A stretch of DNA of 64,000 nucleotides, taken from contig NZ_CANMZV010000015.1 of assembly GCF_947502415.1 (NCBI RefSeq), positions 1 to 64,000 of the forward strand. Direction: 5' to 3'. Source of the stretch: an uncultured Photobacterium sp. Lineage in GTDB: Bacteria > Pseudomonadota > Gammaproteobacteria > Enterobacterales > Vibrionaceae. Positions 33,811 through 45,935 of the stretch are shown here, one piece after another (within the stretch, counting starts at the first letter, position 1; every line of letters begins with the position of its first letter). The position numbers and the translations under genes were made by a program. The notes beneath the pieces are model-generated. The model worked only from the letters and a program-made list of their open reading frames with translations. It did not search any database and was not told the DNA's origin.

Positions 33811-33840
33811 AAAAAAGGCCCACACAATGCGGTGTAGGCC
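33811..33840 (-). terminator. Terminator of the dusB-fis operon
   Basis: On the minus strand GGCCTACACC and a GTGTGGGCC arm, followed by TTTTTT, lie 31 bases past the fis stop. Confidence 0.85.
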
Positions 33841-33871
33841 CTAATAAAGCTTGTGCGCTAAACCAACTGGC

Positions 33872-34168
33872 TTAGTTCATACCGTATTTTTTTAGCTTCT
33901 TGCGAAGTGTACCGCGGTTGATACCCATCATGGTTGCTGCGCGAGTTTGGTTACCACGAGTGTACTGCATGATAGTGTCTAGTAGTGGCTGCTCTACTTC
34001 AGCAAGCACTAGCTCGTACAGATCATCGACTTCCTGACCATTTAACTGAGCAAGGTAGTTTTTTAGTGACGCTTTTACAGAGTCACGTAGTGGCTTCTGT
34101 GTGATTTGGTCTTGTGAAGTTACAGTTGTCACTGTTAATGCTTCGGAAGTCAGATTTTGTTCGAACAT
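33872..34168 (-). CDS. fis: DNA-binding protein Fis
   Basis: A 98-residue nucleoid protein, the same length as E. coli Fis. The C-terminal helix-turn-helix ([20 protein letters not shown]) is essentially unchanged, and the N-terminal beta-hairpin arm region is present. Fis activates stable-RNA promoters such as that before the tRNA-tufB operon of this window. It is the second gene after dusB, with a 22-base gap, as in other gammaproteobacteria. Confidence 0.97.
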   Translation of the reverse strand: MFEQNLTSEALTVTTVTSQDQITQKPLRDSVKASLKNYLAQLNGQEVDDLYELVLAEVEQPLLDTIMQYTRGNQTRAATMMGINRGTLRKKLKKYGMN

Positions 34169-34190
34169 ATTCTGTAAGCTCTTCTAGTAT

Positions 34191-35156
34191 TTATGCAACG
34201 TTTTCGAAGTAGCCTTGCAGCGCATCGAGTTGCTGTTGGGCATCTTCGATTGCGTTGAAGGTCCGGCGAAATTCACCAGCAGGTGCATGTTCTTTTAAGT
34301 ACCAAGACACGTGTTTACGTGCAATGCGCAGCCCTAAATACTCTCCGTAGAAACGGTGGAGTTCTTGAACATGGCCTAACATAATGCCGCCAACCTCGTC
34401 CATAGACGGAGCTGGCAGGTATTCGCCAGTTGTTAAGTAATGGTGGATTTCCTGAAAAATCCATGGACGACCCTGTGCAGGGCGGCCAATCATCAAAGCA
34501 TCGGCACCGGTGTAGTCCAGTACAAAGCGTGCCTTTTCCGGGGAGTCAATATCGCCATTAGCGATCACCGGAATGGAAATAGCCTGTTTTACTGCTCTGA
34601 TGTAGTCATATTCCGCTTCGCCTTTATACATGCAGGCCTTGGTGCGACCGTGAAGGGCCAACGCCAGGATGCCGCATTGTTCGGCGAGCTTTGCTATGTC
34701 GACACAGTTTCGGTTATCAAGATCCCAACCGGTACGTGTTTTCAGCGTGACAGGTACATCGACGGCATCAACGACGCTACGAAGAATTTCTTCGATCAGT
34801 GCGGGATACTGCATTAAAGCTGAACCCGCCAGTCGCTTGTTGACTTTCTTGGCCGGGCAACCCATGTTGATATCGATGATTTGAGCACCGTTTTCAACAC
34901 TGAACTGCGCAGCTTCAGCCATCAGCTTTGGATCTGAACCCGCGATCTGAACCGAGCGAATACCCGATTCACCTTCGTGAACCATGCGGTTCTGGGACTT
35001 GGACGTTTTCCATAAGTCTGGGTTAGAAGACATCATTTCGCTCACGGCCATACCTGCGCCATAACGCAGGCATAGTTCACGAAATGGCCGATCGGTCACA
35101 CCCGCCATAGGCGCGACTACCAGCTGATTTTTTAGTTGATAAGGACCGATCTTCAA
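34191..35156 (-). CDS. dusB: tRNA-dihydrouridine synthase B
   Basis: A 321-residue FMN enzyme that reduces uridines in the tRNA D-loop. The barrel motifs [34 protein letters not shown] (with the catalytic Cys) and [11 protein letters not shown] are intact. A TTG start at 35156 is preferred: AGGAA lies seven bases upstream, the protein then begins (M)KIGPYQLKN as in the family, and the length equals E. coli DusB. ATG codons further upstream would add 12 to 23 unrelated residues. It leads the dusB-fis operon. Confidence 0.9.
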   Translation of the reverse strand: MKIGPYQLKNQLVVAPMAGVTDRPFRELCLRYGAGMAVSEMMSSNPDLWKTSKSQNRMVHEGESGIRSVQIAGSDPKLMAEAAQFSVENGAQIIDINMGCPAKKVNKRLAGSALMQYPALIEEILRSVVDAVDVPVTLKTRTGWDLDNRNCVDIAKLAEQCGILALALHGRTKACMYKGEAEYDYIRAVKQAISIPVIANGDIDSPEKARFVLDYTGADALMIGRPAQGRPWIFQEIHHYLTTGEYLPAPSMDEVGGIMLGHVQELHRFYGEYLGLRIARKHVSWYLKEHAPAGEFRRTFNAIEDAQQQLDALQGYFENVA

Positions 35157-35320
35157 ACGTCTGTTCCTGACTGTGCCAGTAAGGGCGCGCATTTTACGCA
35201 TTTTTTCCCTTTCTGAAAAGGCCAATAATTGAGCATTTAGTTTTTGATTTGCAAAATTGTATGACTTTCAATCGATTGGGTGTTTTCTGTGCAGAAAAAT
35301 AGCGCCCAGTACTGTGTTAA

Positions 35321-36205
35321 TTATGCCTTGTGACCGGCAATTCGACACCATTCTTCTCGTGCAACGATCGGATCCAGTGTCAGCTCGTCGCTGTAGTAAG
35401 ATGCAACATCTTCAGCCTGGCTTTCCAGCACACCGGAAATTGCCAGTTTACCGCCGTCTTTCACTAGCCCTTTGATCACCGGAGATAGTTCGCGGAGTGG
35501 ACCGGCAAGAATGTTTGCAACCACCACATCGGCCTGGATGTTTTCCGGCTGATCTTGAGGTAGGAATAATTCTAGCTTGTCAGCCACACCATTGCGCTCA
35601 GCATTGTCACGCGAAGCTAGGATAGCTTGTGGGTCAATGTCGATACCGATAACTTTTGCAGCACCAAGTTTGATTGCGGCAATGGCCAGGATGCCGGAGC
35701 CACAGCCAAAGTCGATCACGGTTTTGTCGGTCAGATCCTGGCCGTCAAGCCACTCAAGACACAGTGAAGTGGTCGGGTGGGTACCTGTGCCGAATGCCAG
35801 ACCTGGATCCAGCAGGACGTTAACCGCATTAGGCTCAGGAGCTTCACGCCAGCTAGGGCAGATCCACAGGCGGCGACCGAAACGCATTGGGTGGAAGTTT
35901 TCCATCCACTCACGTTCCCAGTCTTTGTCTTCCAGTTGCTCGATTTTATAGGCGAAGTCTTCCGCGATCAGCGGGCTGTCTTTCAGCATGGTGAGCACGA
36001 AATCCATGTCGGCTTCAGCATCATATAAACCAACGACATCGGTATCACCCCACAGGCGGGTTTCACCTGGTAGCGGTTCGAAAACCGGGGTGTCCTGTGC
36101 GTCTAGGAACGTGACAGACAGAGCGCCAGTTTCTTCCATTAGCATATCGCCAATTGTTTCGGCATTTTCAGCTGTCGCGTTTAGTTTTATTTGAATCCAA
36201 GGCAT
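35321..36205 (-). CDS. prmA: Ribosomal protein L11 methyltransferase
   Basis: A 294-residue SAM-dependent enzyme (E. coli 293) that trimethylates L11, whose gene is also in this window. The N-terminal substrate domain begins [20 protein letters not shown], chosen over a longer frame, and the Rossmann domain carries the motif [19 protein letters not shown] and the NILAGPL motif. It lies between panF and dusB, the conserved order. Confidence 0.95.
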   Translation of the reverse strand: MPWIQIKLNATAENAETIGDMLMEETGALSVTFLDAQDTPVFEPLPGETRLWGDTDVVGLYDAEADMDFVLTMLKDSPLIAEDFAYKIEQLEDKDWEREWMENFHPMRFGRRLWICPSWREAPEPNAVNVLLDPGLAFGTGTHPTTSLCLEWLDGQDLTDKTVIDFGCGSGILAIAAIKLGAAKVIGIDIDPQAILASRDNAERNGVADKLELFLPQDQPENIQADVVVANILAGPLRELSPVIKGLVKDGGKLAISGVLESQAEDVASYYSDELTLDPIVAREEWCRIAGHKA

Positions 36206-36368
36206 GGTTAGTTCGCTTTTTGTTTGGCTACGGATCAAGGAAGCGGAGTCTAGCATAAAATTTAGTCAGTCCGCATCTACTTCGTCGGCCTGGCGGGGGA
36301 ATCGTGGTGCAGGATAGAGAAAGAAAGATAGCACCATGAGGTGCTATCTTGTCGTGATTTGCGGTGAA

Positions 36369-37829
36369 TCAGAGTTGATGTTGCGGGTTAGGTGCTGCGA
36401 CAGGTTTGAGCAGGCTGCCGAGTACAAAAGTGACCAAACTTAAGGCTAAAGTCGGGACAATGGCGTGCATTCCGCTGAGATCCGGTTTAACCACAGACAG
36501 GCCTGCATAACACACCAGGCCGGTAACCATGGAGGCAAATGCTCCGGCAGCGGAGGCCTTTTCCCAGTAAAGCCCAAGGACTAGTGGCCACAGGAATACG
36601 GCCTGCATACCGCCAAAGGCAAGCAGGTTGAGCCAGATGATCATATCCGGTGGGTTAGTGGCGGCGATAAATACCAGGGCTGAGAAGATACCGGTAACCC
36701 ACAGCGACAGCTTAGGCAAGCGCGATTCGGCTTCAGGTCCTTCGGCTGCCTTCGGGTTAATGTAGTTAAGGTACAGGTCCTTGAGCAGGGTAGCCGAAGC
36801 CTGGATCAACTGAGAATCGATGGTCGACATGATTGCAGCCATTGGCCCGGCTAGGAATACCCCGGCAACTACTGGCGGCAGCACGGTCATCATCAGGGTC
36901 GGCATGATTTGGTCCGGGCTGGCAATATCCGGCACGATAGCACGCCCCAGGGCACCGGCCAGGTGCATGCCTAGCATCAGGAAGGCTACCATTGCGGTGC
37001 TGATCACCATTCCTTTGTGCAGCGAGCTGCTGGACTTGTACGACATGCAGCGGACGGCGGCATGTGGCAGACCTATGACGCCGAAGCAGACCAGTACCCA
37101 GAAGCTGAGCATAAATGGCTGGGAAAGGAAGTGATTGGCCCCGAAAGGCGTCACCAGCTCCGGGTTGATTTGGTGCAGCTCGGTGACCAGTTCACCGAAG
37201 CTGCCGCCGGCATGAACAATCCCGATCAGCAGGGCGATGGTGCCGATGATCATCATGATGCCCTGAATAGTGTCGGTCATCACTACTGCACGGAAGCCAC
37301 CGATGGTGGTGTAGAGTCCGACGGTGACGGTGAACAGCATCAGGCCGTGAGAATAGGATAGCCCGGTGACGGTTTGCAGCAGGCGGGCACCACCAACAAA
37401 TTGCACAACCATGGTGCCGAAGAAAGCCAGCAGCAAGGCCAGCGAAGCAAAGATCACTACAGCCCGATTCTTGTAGCGGGCATAGAGAATGTCGTTAAGT
37501 GTCAGGGCATTATGGCGGCGCGCTTCAATGGCGAATTTTTTGCCGAGGACGCCTAGGGTCAGCCAGGCAGCCGGCAGCTGGATCATTGCCAGCAATACCC
37601 AGCCGAGCCCCATTTTGTAGGCCGCGCCCGGTCCGCCGATAAACGAACTGGCACTGGCGTAGGTGGCGGCCAGCGTCATGGCCAGAACAAAGCCGCCCAT
37701 GCTGCGGTTGCCGACCAGGTATTCATTGAGGAAGCCGTTGCCGGAGTGGCGGTGGCGACGGGTGAAGAAGGCCAGTCCGAACACGGCGGCCAGATACAGA
37801 ACCAGTGGGATTAGTAATTGGTTATTCAT
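36369..37829 (-). CDS. panF: Sodium/pantothenate symporter
   Basis: A 486-residue transporter of the sodium:solute symporter family with about 13 hydrophobic helices. The sequence ASASSFIGGPGAAYKMGLGW and the segment MAAIMSTIDSQLIQASATL include the Na+-site residues of SSS proteins. Pantothenate specificity is inferred from the yhdT-panF-prmA order, which is conserved from E. coli. It overlaps the 3' end of yhdT by eight bases. Imported pantothenate would be phosphorylated by CoaX. Confidence 0.9.
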   Translation of the reverse strand: MNNQLLIPLVLYLAAVFGLAFFTRRHRHSGNGFLNEYLVGNRSMGGFVLAMTLAATYASASSFIGGPGAAYKMGLGWVLLAMIQLPAAWLTLGVLGKKFAIEARRHNALTLNDILYARYKNRAVVIFASLALLLAFFGTMVVQFVGGARLLQTVTGLSYSHGLMLFTVTVGLYTTIGGFRAVVMTDTIQGIMMIIGTIALLIGIVHAGGSFGELVTELHQINPELVTPFGANHFLSQPFMLSFWVLVCFGVIGLPHAAVRCMSYKSSSSLHKGMVISTAMVAFLMLGMHLAGALGRAIVPDIASPDQIMPTLMMTVLPPVVAGVFLAGPMAAIMSTIDSQLIQASATLLKDLYLNYINPKAAEGPEAESRLPKLSLWVTGIFSALVFIAATNPPDMIIWLNLLAFGGMQAVFLWPLVLGLYWEKASAAGAFASMVTGLVCYAGLSVVKPDLSGMHAIVPTLALSLVTFVLGSLLKPVAAPNPQHQL

Positions 37830-38103
37830 CGGCCGTGTCCTTTTCGATTTCCAGTGACATATCCTGATAGATGTACTTCACCATCAGGCCACACAGGAGG
37901 GTAAAGATAACCGGGCCAATGATGCAGGCCAGCAGGAACCAGAGCGGGAAGCCCCAGTACAGCTCAGGTAAGGCTTCGTGGACGTTGTTTGGTGCAAAGG
38001 CATAGGCTGAGCAATACCACCAGATGAAATAGGCGAGTGCCAGGCCTATCGCCCATTTGGCTTCTTTGTGAGCCTGACGATAACGCGCAGAGAGCGTCTT
38101 CAT
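37822..38103 (-). CDS. yhdT: DUF997 membrane protein YhdT
   Basis: A 93-residue protein with two hydrophobic helices (IGLALAYFIWWYCSAYAF, and FPLWFLLACIIGPVIFTLLC) and a charged C-terminus. It always precedes panF in enterics and vibrios and overlaps it here by eight bases, suggesting an accessory role for the symporter; the function is not established. Confidence 0.88.
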   Translation of the reverse strand: MKTLSARYRQAHKEAKWAIGLALAYFIWWYCSAYAFAPNNVHEALPELYWGFPLWFLLACIIGPVIFTLLCGLMVKYIYQDMSLEIEKDTADE

Positions 38104-38253
38104 GCCGAAGTCTCCAGTCGTTTAGCTACACTACTCATAGAAGTGATTGATAATACTGAGATTGAGTAATGTTCATACAAATAAAGGTGGGGTATTGTGG
38201 CAAAACTTAGAGGGTAGCGCTAGAAACCACATCAAATTGGCCATCATTGACCT

Positions 38254-38279
38254 AAAAAAGGCTGCCGAGGCAGCCTTTT
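38254..38279 (-). terminator. Terminator of the aroQ-accB-accC operon
   Basis: A GGCTGC/GCAGCC stem with a four-base loop, extended by A-T pairs; on the minus strand it is followed by TTTTTT. It lies 20 bases past the accC stop and separates the operon from yhdT-panF. Confidence 0.88.
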
Positions 38280-38298
38280 GTGTTAATCGGAAGCAAAT

Positions 38299-39642
38299 TT
38301 ATTGCAGACCGAGTTTCTTCTCCAGGTAGTGGATGTTTGCTCCACCGTGCTGGAAGTGTTCGTCAGTCATAATGTCTTGCTGTAGCGGAACGTTGGTCTT
38401 GATGCCATCGATGATCATCTCGCCCAGGGCGTTACGCATACGCGAAATGGCCACATCACGGTTTTCACCGAAGGTAATCAGTTTACCGATCATGGAATCA
38501 TAGTGCGGAGGCACGGTGTAGCCGCTGTAGATATGGGATTCCCAACGGATACCCATGCCGCCTGGCGCGTGGAAACGCTCGATCTTGCCCGGGCAAGGTA
38601 AAAAGCGCTCTGGATCTTCGGCGTTAATACGGCACTCGATGGCATGGCCACGAAGCTGGATGTCATTCTGGCTGAATGACAGTGGCTGGCCTGCAGCAAC
38701 ACGCAGCTGTTCTTTGATGAGATCGACACCGGTAACCATTTCTGTCACAGGGTGCTCTACCTGGATACGGGTGTTCATTTCGATGAAGTAGAACTCACCG
38801 TTTTCATACAAGAATTCGAACGTACCGGCACCGCGGTAGCCGATCTCGATACAGGCACGGGTACAGCGCTCACCAATGTACTTACGCATCTCTTCGGTAA
38901 TGCCAGGTGCCGGCGCTTCTTCTACAACTTTCTGGTGGCGACGCTGCATCGAGCAGTCACGCTCACCAAGGTGAATCGCGTTGCCTTGGCCGTCTGCGAT
39001 AATCTGAACTTCGATATGACGAGGGTTTTCCAGGAATTTCTCCATGTAAACCATATCATTGTTAAAGCAGGCTTTTGCTTCAGCGCGGGTCATCGCAATG
39101 GCTTCGGATAGGTCAGACTCGGTACGCACAACTCGCATTCCTCGACCACCGCCACCACCGGATGCCTTGATGATTACCGGGTAGCCGATGCGCTTAGCAA
39201 AGGATTTGTTTTTCGTTGCATCATCATCCAGCGGGCCGTCAGAGCCTGGAACACAAGGAACGCCAGCTTTTTTCATTGCCGTGATCGCGGAAACCTTGTC
39301 ACCCATCATACGGATGGTTTCTGCTTTCGGACCGACGAAGATAAAGCCGGAACGCTCTACTTGCTCGGCAAAGTCGGCATTTTCAGACAGAAAGCCATAA
39401 CCTGGGTGGATTGCTACAGCACCGGTGATTTCAGCGGCGCTGATGATGCGAGGAATATTCAGGTAACTGTCAGTACCTCTTGCCGGACCAATACAGATCG
39501 ATTCGTCAGCGAGAAGAACGTGCTTAAGATCGCGGTCAGCGGTTGAGTGAACAGCAACAGTTTTGATGCCGAGTTCTTTACACGCACGCAAGATACGCAA
39601 TGCGATTTCGCCTCGGTTGGCGATAACTAATTTATCTAACAT
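38299..39642 (-). CDS. accC: Acetyl-CoA carboxylase, biotin carboxylase subunit
   Basis: A 447-residue ATP-grasp enzyme that carboxylates the biotin on AccB in the first step of fatty acid synthesis. The N-terminal [20 protein letters not shown], the glycine-rich ATP lid [14 protein letters not shown], the catalytic [15 protein letters not shown] segment and the C-terminal region are intact, and the length is close to E. coli AccC (449). It follows accB by 12 bases. Confidence 0.97.
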   Translation of the reverse strand: MLDKLVIANRGEIALRILRACKELGIKTVAVHSTADRDLKHVLLADESICIGPARGTDSYLNIPRIISAAEITGAVAIHPGYGFLSENADFAEQVERSGFIFVGPKAETIRMMGDKVSAITAMKKAGVPCVPGSDGPLDDDATKNKSFAKRIGYPVIIKASGGGGGRGMRVVRTESDLSEAIAMTRAEAKACFNNDMVYMEKFLENPRHIEVQIIADGQGNAIHLGERDCSMQRRHQKVVEEAPAPGITEEMRKYIGERCTRACIEIGYRGAGTFEFLYENGEFYFIEMNTRIQVEHPVTEMVTGVDLIKEQLRVAAGQPLSFSQNDIQLRGHAIECRINAEDPERFLPCPGKIERFHAPGGMGIRWESHIYSGYTVPPHYDSMIGKLITFGENRDVAISRMRNALGEMIIDGIKTNVPLQQDIMTDEHFQHGGANIHYLEKKLGLQ

Positions 39643-39654
39643 ACACGGCCCCGG

Positions 39655-40113
39655 TTACTCGATGATAACTAGAGGCTGGTCAAACTCGATTGCATCACCA
39701 TCTTCAGCAAGGATCGCAACAACTGTACCGGCTTTGTCAGCTTCGATTTGGTTCATCATTTTCATCGCTTCAACGATGCACAGCGTATCACCTACATTGA
39801 CGCTCTGGCCAACTTCAACAAAAGCTTTTGCTTCAGGGCTAGGTGCGCGGTAGAAAGTGCCGACCATAGGAGAAAGAACCTGGTGGCCTGCAGGTGTTGC
39901 CGGCGCAGCTGGTGCTTCTGCAGGGGCTGCTTGAGCTGGAGCAGGAGCTGCTGGCGCAGGAGCCGCTGCAACTACTTGTGCAGGCGCTGCAACTGTTGCG
40001 ACAGCTGAGTTACGGCTGATACGTACTGACTCTTCGCCTTCAGAGATTTCAAGTTCAGAGATACCAGACTCTTCAACCAGTTCAATTAGCTTTTTAATCT
40101 TACGAATATCCAT
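39655..40113 (-). CDS. accB: Acetyl-CoA carboxylase, biotin carboxyl carrier protein
   Basis: A 152-residue carrier. The N-terminal helix domain (residues 1-36) is joined by an Ala/Pro-rich flexible linker (about 40-77) to the biotinyl domain, where [13 protein letters not shown] carries the biotinylated Lys118 and the thumb segment [10 protein letters not shown] is present. BirA, encoded at 5085, would biotinylate it. It lies between aroQ and accC. Confidence 0.97.
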   Translation of the reverse strand: MDIRKIKKLIELVEESGISELEISEGEESVRISRNSAVATVAAPAQVVAAAPAPAAPAPAQAAPAEAPAAPATPAGHQVLSPMVGTFYRAPSPEAKAFVEVGQSVNVGDTLCIVEAMKMMNQIEADKAGTVVAILAEDGDAIEFDQPLVIIE

Positions 40114-40139
40114 TTATCTTTCTCTTTTCTATTGTTCAT

Positions 40140-40592
40140 TTAGCTTTCTGCTTGCAGGCGTCTAACTGCTGCATGCAGGGCGAATTCATAACCGTCTTGG
40201 CCGAGTCCGCAAATTACCCCAACGGCAACGTCTGAGAGGTAAGAGTGATGGCGGAACGGCTCTCGGGCATGGACATTGGACAGGTGCACTTCAATAAACG
40301 GGATGTTGACCCCGAGCAGAGCATCGCGGATCGCCACACTGGTATGGGTGAAGGCGGCCGGATTGATGATGATGAAATCCACTTTGCCGTGGGCATTATG
40401 GATAGCATCAATCAATTCATGTTCTGCATTGGACTGAATGTGCTCAAGCGTCACACCAAGCTCAGTTGCTTTGGCAGTTAAATTCGTCACAATTTGAGCC
40501 AGGGTATGTTGACCATAGTGGCCTGGCTCTCTGAGGCCCAATAAATTTAGGTTAGGGCCGTTGATCAGTAAAATTCGTTGAATGGTCGACAT
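40140..40592 (-). CDS. aroQ: 3-dehydroquinate dehydratase, type II
   Basis: A 150-residue enzyme that dehydrates 3-dehydroquinate in the shikimate pathway. [20 protein letters not shown] holds the active-site Tyr and Arg, and the later blocks [18 protein letters not shown] and [20 protein letters not shown] carry the catalytic His and the substrate-binding residues. E. coli uses the unrelated type I enzyme (AroD); the type II gene ahead of accBC is typical of vibrios and pseudomonads. It is the first gene of aroQ-accB-accC. Confidence 0.96.
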   Translation of the reverse strand: MSTIQRILLINGPNLNLLGLREPGHYGQHTLAQIVTNLTAKATELGVTLEHIQSNAEHELIDAIHNAHGKVDFIIINPAAFTHTSVAIRDALLGVNIPFIEVHLSNVHAREPFRHHSYLSDVAVGVICGLGQDGYEFALHAAVRRLQAES

Positions 40593-41069
40593 CTTGACGT
40601 TAAATCACTTGTTTTTGACGTTTTACTCTAACAATCTGCAGAAAACTGCAAATTTGCTTCCTTGTGTCCCAATTTTAGCTGCCAAAACACGCTCGGTGAG
40701 CAATTATAGAGAATTCAATGCAAATCGCAGCAAAATACTGGTCTAATCACTACATTTTTTGTGGACGGTTGTACGCTGTAATAAATGAGTTACTACATTA
40801 GATGGCTGTGAGCTGTAGAGTTCAGCCGGGTATTTTCAAGTTATAGTAGAGTTCGCGATTTTTATTCCCTGTGCCGTTTTTATCTATTTCTGAATGTAGA
40901 AACGGTCTGGTTTGGGAGAGAAAATCTTTTTTAGTGTAGTCGGTTTGGCTGAGAAAGTACGCGATCTGACACGATGACTTTGTAACCAGTCGTTGATTTT
41001 GTTAGTCGTGCTAATGTGGACAGTAGAAAAGTTAAAGCCGCCCGAAGGCGGCTTGGGAGCAATGGCTGG
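40593..41069. other. Noncoding region between aroQ and acs
   Basis: No gene was seen in these 477 bases. On the minus strand a TATAAT (40703-40708) lies 111 bases before the aroQ start and may be its -10 box; the matching -35 (TTGCTG at a 19-base spacing) is poor. At 41035-41054 AAGCCGCC/GGCGGCTT with a CGAA loop lies just past the acs stop and is the likely acs terminator. Two GC-poor stretches near 40740-40980 have no recognised function. Confidence 0.5.
41035..41054 (-). terminator. Probable acs terminator
   Basis: An eight-pair stem AAGCCGCC/GGCGGCTT with a four-base loop; on the minus strand the tail is TTTAAC, so the U-run is short. The 3' arm begins right beyond the acs stop. Confidence 0.6.
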
Positions 41070-43019
<1,950 letters not shown>

Positions 43020-43210
43020 TCTTTTCTCCTTGTGTTCCCGTCAATGTCCGTTCCGGACGGGCTGATTCTTGTTGTGTGTAATTAATAACTTCTGTCAGAT
43101 TCCGAATAGTCACAATTAGACTTTAGGATGACTGAAGGGAAACGAAGGGGAAAAGAGGTGTTTTAGTTCAAAAAAGCATAAAAATGTTGCCGGTAACCCG
43201 AGTCGGTGGT

Positions 43211-43837
43211 TTACGCGGAACGTAGTGACGGGATGTCACCATGTTTCAAGCGGACATAGATCAGCGCGGCGGTAATTGCGTCCTGAAGGGCATCATGGCG
43301 TTGTGGGATTGGGAGGTCGAGGTGGCGGCTGATGGCCTCCAAACTCAGTTCATAGTAGGCATTGGGGAGCAGGCGCTCGAGTCGTTCATGATACAGATGG
43401 CTGACCTCAACTGTTTTGTTGGGCAGGGCAAAGCCAAACAGGCGCAGGAAGTAGCGGTCGAGAATGGTCTTGTCATAGCGAATGTGATACCCGACCAGAG
43501 GCTGGTTACCAATGAATTCCAGCAATGTTGTCAGGGCTTGCTGTTCGCCCAGCCCCTCACCGAGATCCTGGTGGCGGATCTGGTGGATGGCAATCGAGTT
43601 GGCGTCAAGGCTGCCGGGAGCTTGCAGGGTCAGGTGGATAGACTGGCTGGTGAGGATCCGGTTCGCCTTGATGTGGGTGGCGGCGATGGTAACCAGCTCG
43701 GCATTTTTTGGATCAAGGCTCGTGGTTTCGCAGTCGAGTGAGACGAGCTCGTCACCCCGGTAGCGATCAAACAAGGTGCGGTAAGGGCTGTGCGTAAACT
43801 TATGTCTGTACCACAATCGTCGTAAGGTATTTATCAT
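43211..43837 (-). CDS. DnaQ-like 3'-5' exonuclease (DEDDh)
   Basis: A 208-residue exonuclease domain protein. ExoI reads LVSLDCETTSLDPKN (Asp35, Glu37 region), ExoII lies in LVGYHIRYDKTILDRYF and ExoIII reads QRHDALQDAITAALIY with the His and Asp of the DEDDh subclass. It is a stand-alone exonuclease and not the DNA polymerase III epsilon subunit, as it lacks the C-terminal tail that binds alpha. It ends the minus-strand pair with the DUF294 gene upstream, a pairing commonly seen beside acs in vibrios and pseudomonads. Confidence 0.85.
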   Translation of the reverse strand: MINTLRRLWYRHKFTHSPYRTLFDRYRGDELVSLDCETTSLDPKNAELVTIAATHIKANRILTSQSIHLTLQAPGSLDANSIAIHQIRHQDLGEGLGEQQALTTLLEFIGNQPLVGYHIRYDKTILDRYFLRLFGFALPNKTVEVSHLYHERLERLLPNAYYELSLEAISRHLDLPIPQRHDALQDAITAALIYVRLKHGDIPSLRSA

Positions 43838-43882
43838 AACTTTGCCTTTGGCTTATGAAAATTTGTTTTTCCGTTTTTAGTT

Positions 43883-45709
43883 TTAATCCCTGATTTGGTA
43901 GTGGTAGCCGAGCCACTCCTTGAATTTTTTGACCACATGCAGGCTGTGACGTAGCAAATCGCGTTCGGTACGACTGAGTACATTGAGGTCGAGGTGTTGT
44001 TGCAGGCCGTGATGTGGGTGGTTCAGTTGCTGTCGAAGCCGGAGTTTAATAAAAAGCTTTAGTGCTTCACTGAGGTTTGAGGCGGTACTGGGTTCGAGAA
44101 CGTTGCATTGTTCAAGTTGTTTAATTCGCAGGAAGGTATTGTTGTCGGCGATATTGTTTTCCAGGGCAAGGGCGCGAATACCATGGATGATGGGGAAAAT
44201 CCCGCCGCGCTTGATATTCCCCCCTTCCTTGCCGGACTTGAGTTTGCCGAACAGGGTAAGCGGCACACTGAATTTCAGTGCTGGCCGGGTGAAGGTGGCC
44301 AGCAATAGCTCCTGTCCATTGAGCTGTCGGTGGAGTTGGGCTTTTACCGGGGTAAGCAGTCCGTGGTTGCCAGCGACTGCATGGCTGTCGGCCAGGATTG
44401 CCAGCTCCATCATGGTCTTTTCGTTGCCGATACGGGCATTGTCGCTGATGGTGTGCAGCCACTCATTTTGGTGTTTGACCCATTTGGGGTTGTTAACCAT
44501 TACCTTTCCGGGGCAACGCGGGTAGCCGAGCTGGATCAAGGTATGGGTGAGTTGTTCCATCGTCCTCTGGCAGTCCGGCCAGTCGACGCCGTCCTGGATA
44601 ATGAGGGCGTTGTCCTGGTCAGTTTTAAGGATCTGTTCTCCTCGTCCTTCCGAGCCCATGACGACTAGGCAACAGTAATTGTGCATAGAGTGTGGGACGA
44701 CTAGCTGGAAGGCTTTTTCGATAATTTGTTCGTTGATTGTGGCAATGAGATCCATGACAAAAAGGGTATGGATACCATCGTTGAACAGGGTTTCGACCAG
44801 GCGATGCTGGCTACTTGCAGCCAGAGCCAGCTCTTCGATGGTTTTAGCGCGGGCGATCTGTAATGTCAGGACATGGGAGTGAGTAGAAAACAGGCTCAGT
44901 ACCTGGGTGAGATCCAACATGCCGATAACCCGGTTATTTTTCTGCACTGATACTCGTTTGACCTTATTTCGGGTCATCGCGAGCATGGCATTGAACAGGA
45001 AGTCCCCTTTATTGACGCTGATTACCGGAGTGGTCGCAATTTGGTTTACCGGGGTTGATGCCGGCAGCGCTTCCAGCATTACGGCATGGAGCAGATTAGT
45101 GCGGGTAACGATACCGTATTGGTTGGTTGCATTGATGGTTTTACTGATAGCTGTATTGAGTTCGACCAGAGCGACATCCATACCTTTGTTGCGCATTTGT
45201 TCGGTGACGGTGCGTAGGTCGGTGTCGTGCGGGACGATCAGACAGGGCTGGATATTGTCATCATTGACTTTGGTCAGGATAAACTCGGCCAGGTTTTGTT
45301 GCCGGTGGGCGTCTTCCAATAATTGCTGACGCCGAGCCAGGTTGTTATCGAAATAGGCGGAAAACTGCCCGTTAGATTGGTAGAGCCTGACAAAGATTTC
45401 CCGGGGCAGCAGGTAGCACAAGGTATCTTCCAGAGCGGTATAACGGTGGCGGCTATGGTGTTCGAGTTGGGAGCGGACATCAAACATGTCATCGACTGTG
45501 TAATGGGCGAAGACATCCTGATTATCTGCTGAGACTTCTTCTACACTACCTTTGATGATGATATATAGCTGGGCGCAGGACTCCTCTGCCTCGATGATAA
45601 TATCGCCGCCGCGGTAGTAGGCGATATCCAGTGCTTCCCGAAGGGTGTGCTTTTGTTCGTCATTGAGACGGTCAAAGGGGGGCAGTGAGGTATCAAACGT
45701 ATCTGGCAT
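43883..45709 (-). CDS. cNMP-binding/CBS/DUF294 nucleotidyltransferase-like protein
   Basis: A 608-residue multidomain signalling protein: a cyclic-nucleotide-binding domain (residues ~10-125), two CBS domains (~150-280), a DUF294 nucleotidyltransferase-like domain whose motif is MGSEGRGEQILKTDQDNALI (near residue 345), and a C-terminal DUF294_C helical domain. The GS-x9-10-D-x-D pattern of the nucleotidyltransferase fold is complete, so catalysis is possible; the substrate is not known. It precedes the exonuclease gene by 45 bases, and the pair is probably co-transcribed. Related proteins sit beside acs/actP in many gammaproteobacteria. Confidence 0.85.
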   Translation of the reverse strand: MPDTFDTSLPPFDRLNDEQKHTLREALDIAYYRGGDIIIEAEESCAQLYIIIKGSVEEVSADNQDVFAHYTVDDMFDVRSQLEHHSRHRYTALEDTLCYLLPREIFVRLYQSNGQFSAYFDNNLARRQQLLEDAHRQQNLAEFILTKVNDDNIQPCLIVPHDTDLRTVTEQMRNKGMDVALVELNTAISKTINATNQYGIVTRTNLLHAVMLEALPASTPVNQIATTPVISVNKGDFLFNAMLAMTRNKVKRVSVQKNNRVIGMLDLTQVLSLFSTHSHVLTLQIARAKTIEELALAASSQHRLVETLFNDGIHTLFVMDLIATINEQIIEKAFQLVVPHSMHNYCCLVVMGSEGRGEQILKTDQDNALIIQDGVDWPDCQRTMEQLTHTLIQLGYPRCPGKVMVNNPKWVKHQNEWLHTISDNARIGNEKTMMELAILADSHAVAGNHGLLTPVKAQLHRQLNGQELLLATFTRPALKFSVPLTLFGKLKSGKEGGNIKRGGIFPIIHGIRALALENNIADNNTFLRIKQLEQCNVLEPSTASNLSEALKLFIKLRLRQQLNHPHHGLQQHLDLNVLSRTERDLLRHSLHVVKKFKEWLGYHYQIRD

Positions 45710-45935
45710 GGCAACCCTCCGGTTGTTATTTGCATCGCAGACGGGAGCGGTTTTGCTACCAACTCTGGCAGTGTCGCCCAGGATGCTGCCGAGTTCCAGC
45801 CGACTTTAGTCTAGCTTTGTCCCATAAAACTGAAAAAGAGGAAGGAAATTTGTCTGATAATTTCATTGGGGCGGCGTGACTGATTCGGCATAATAGGCGC
45901 TCTTTTTATTCTTCATTCTGCATATAGGACTTGGC

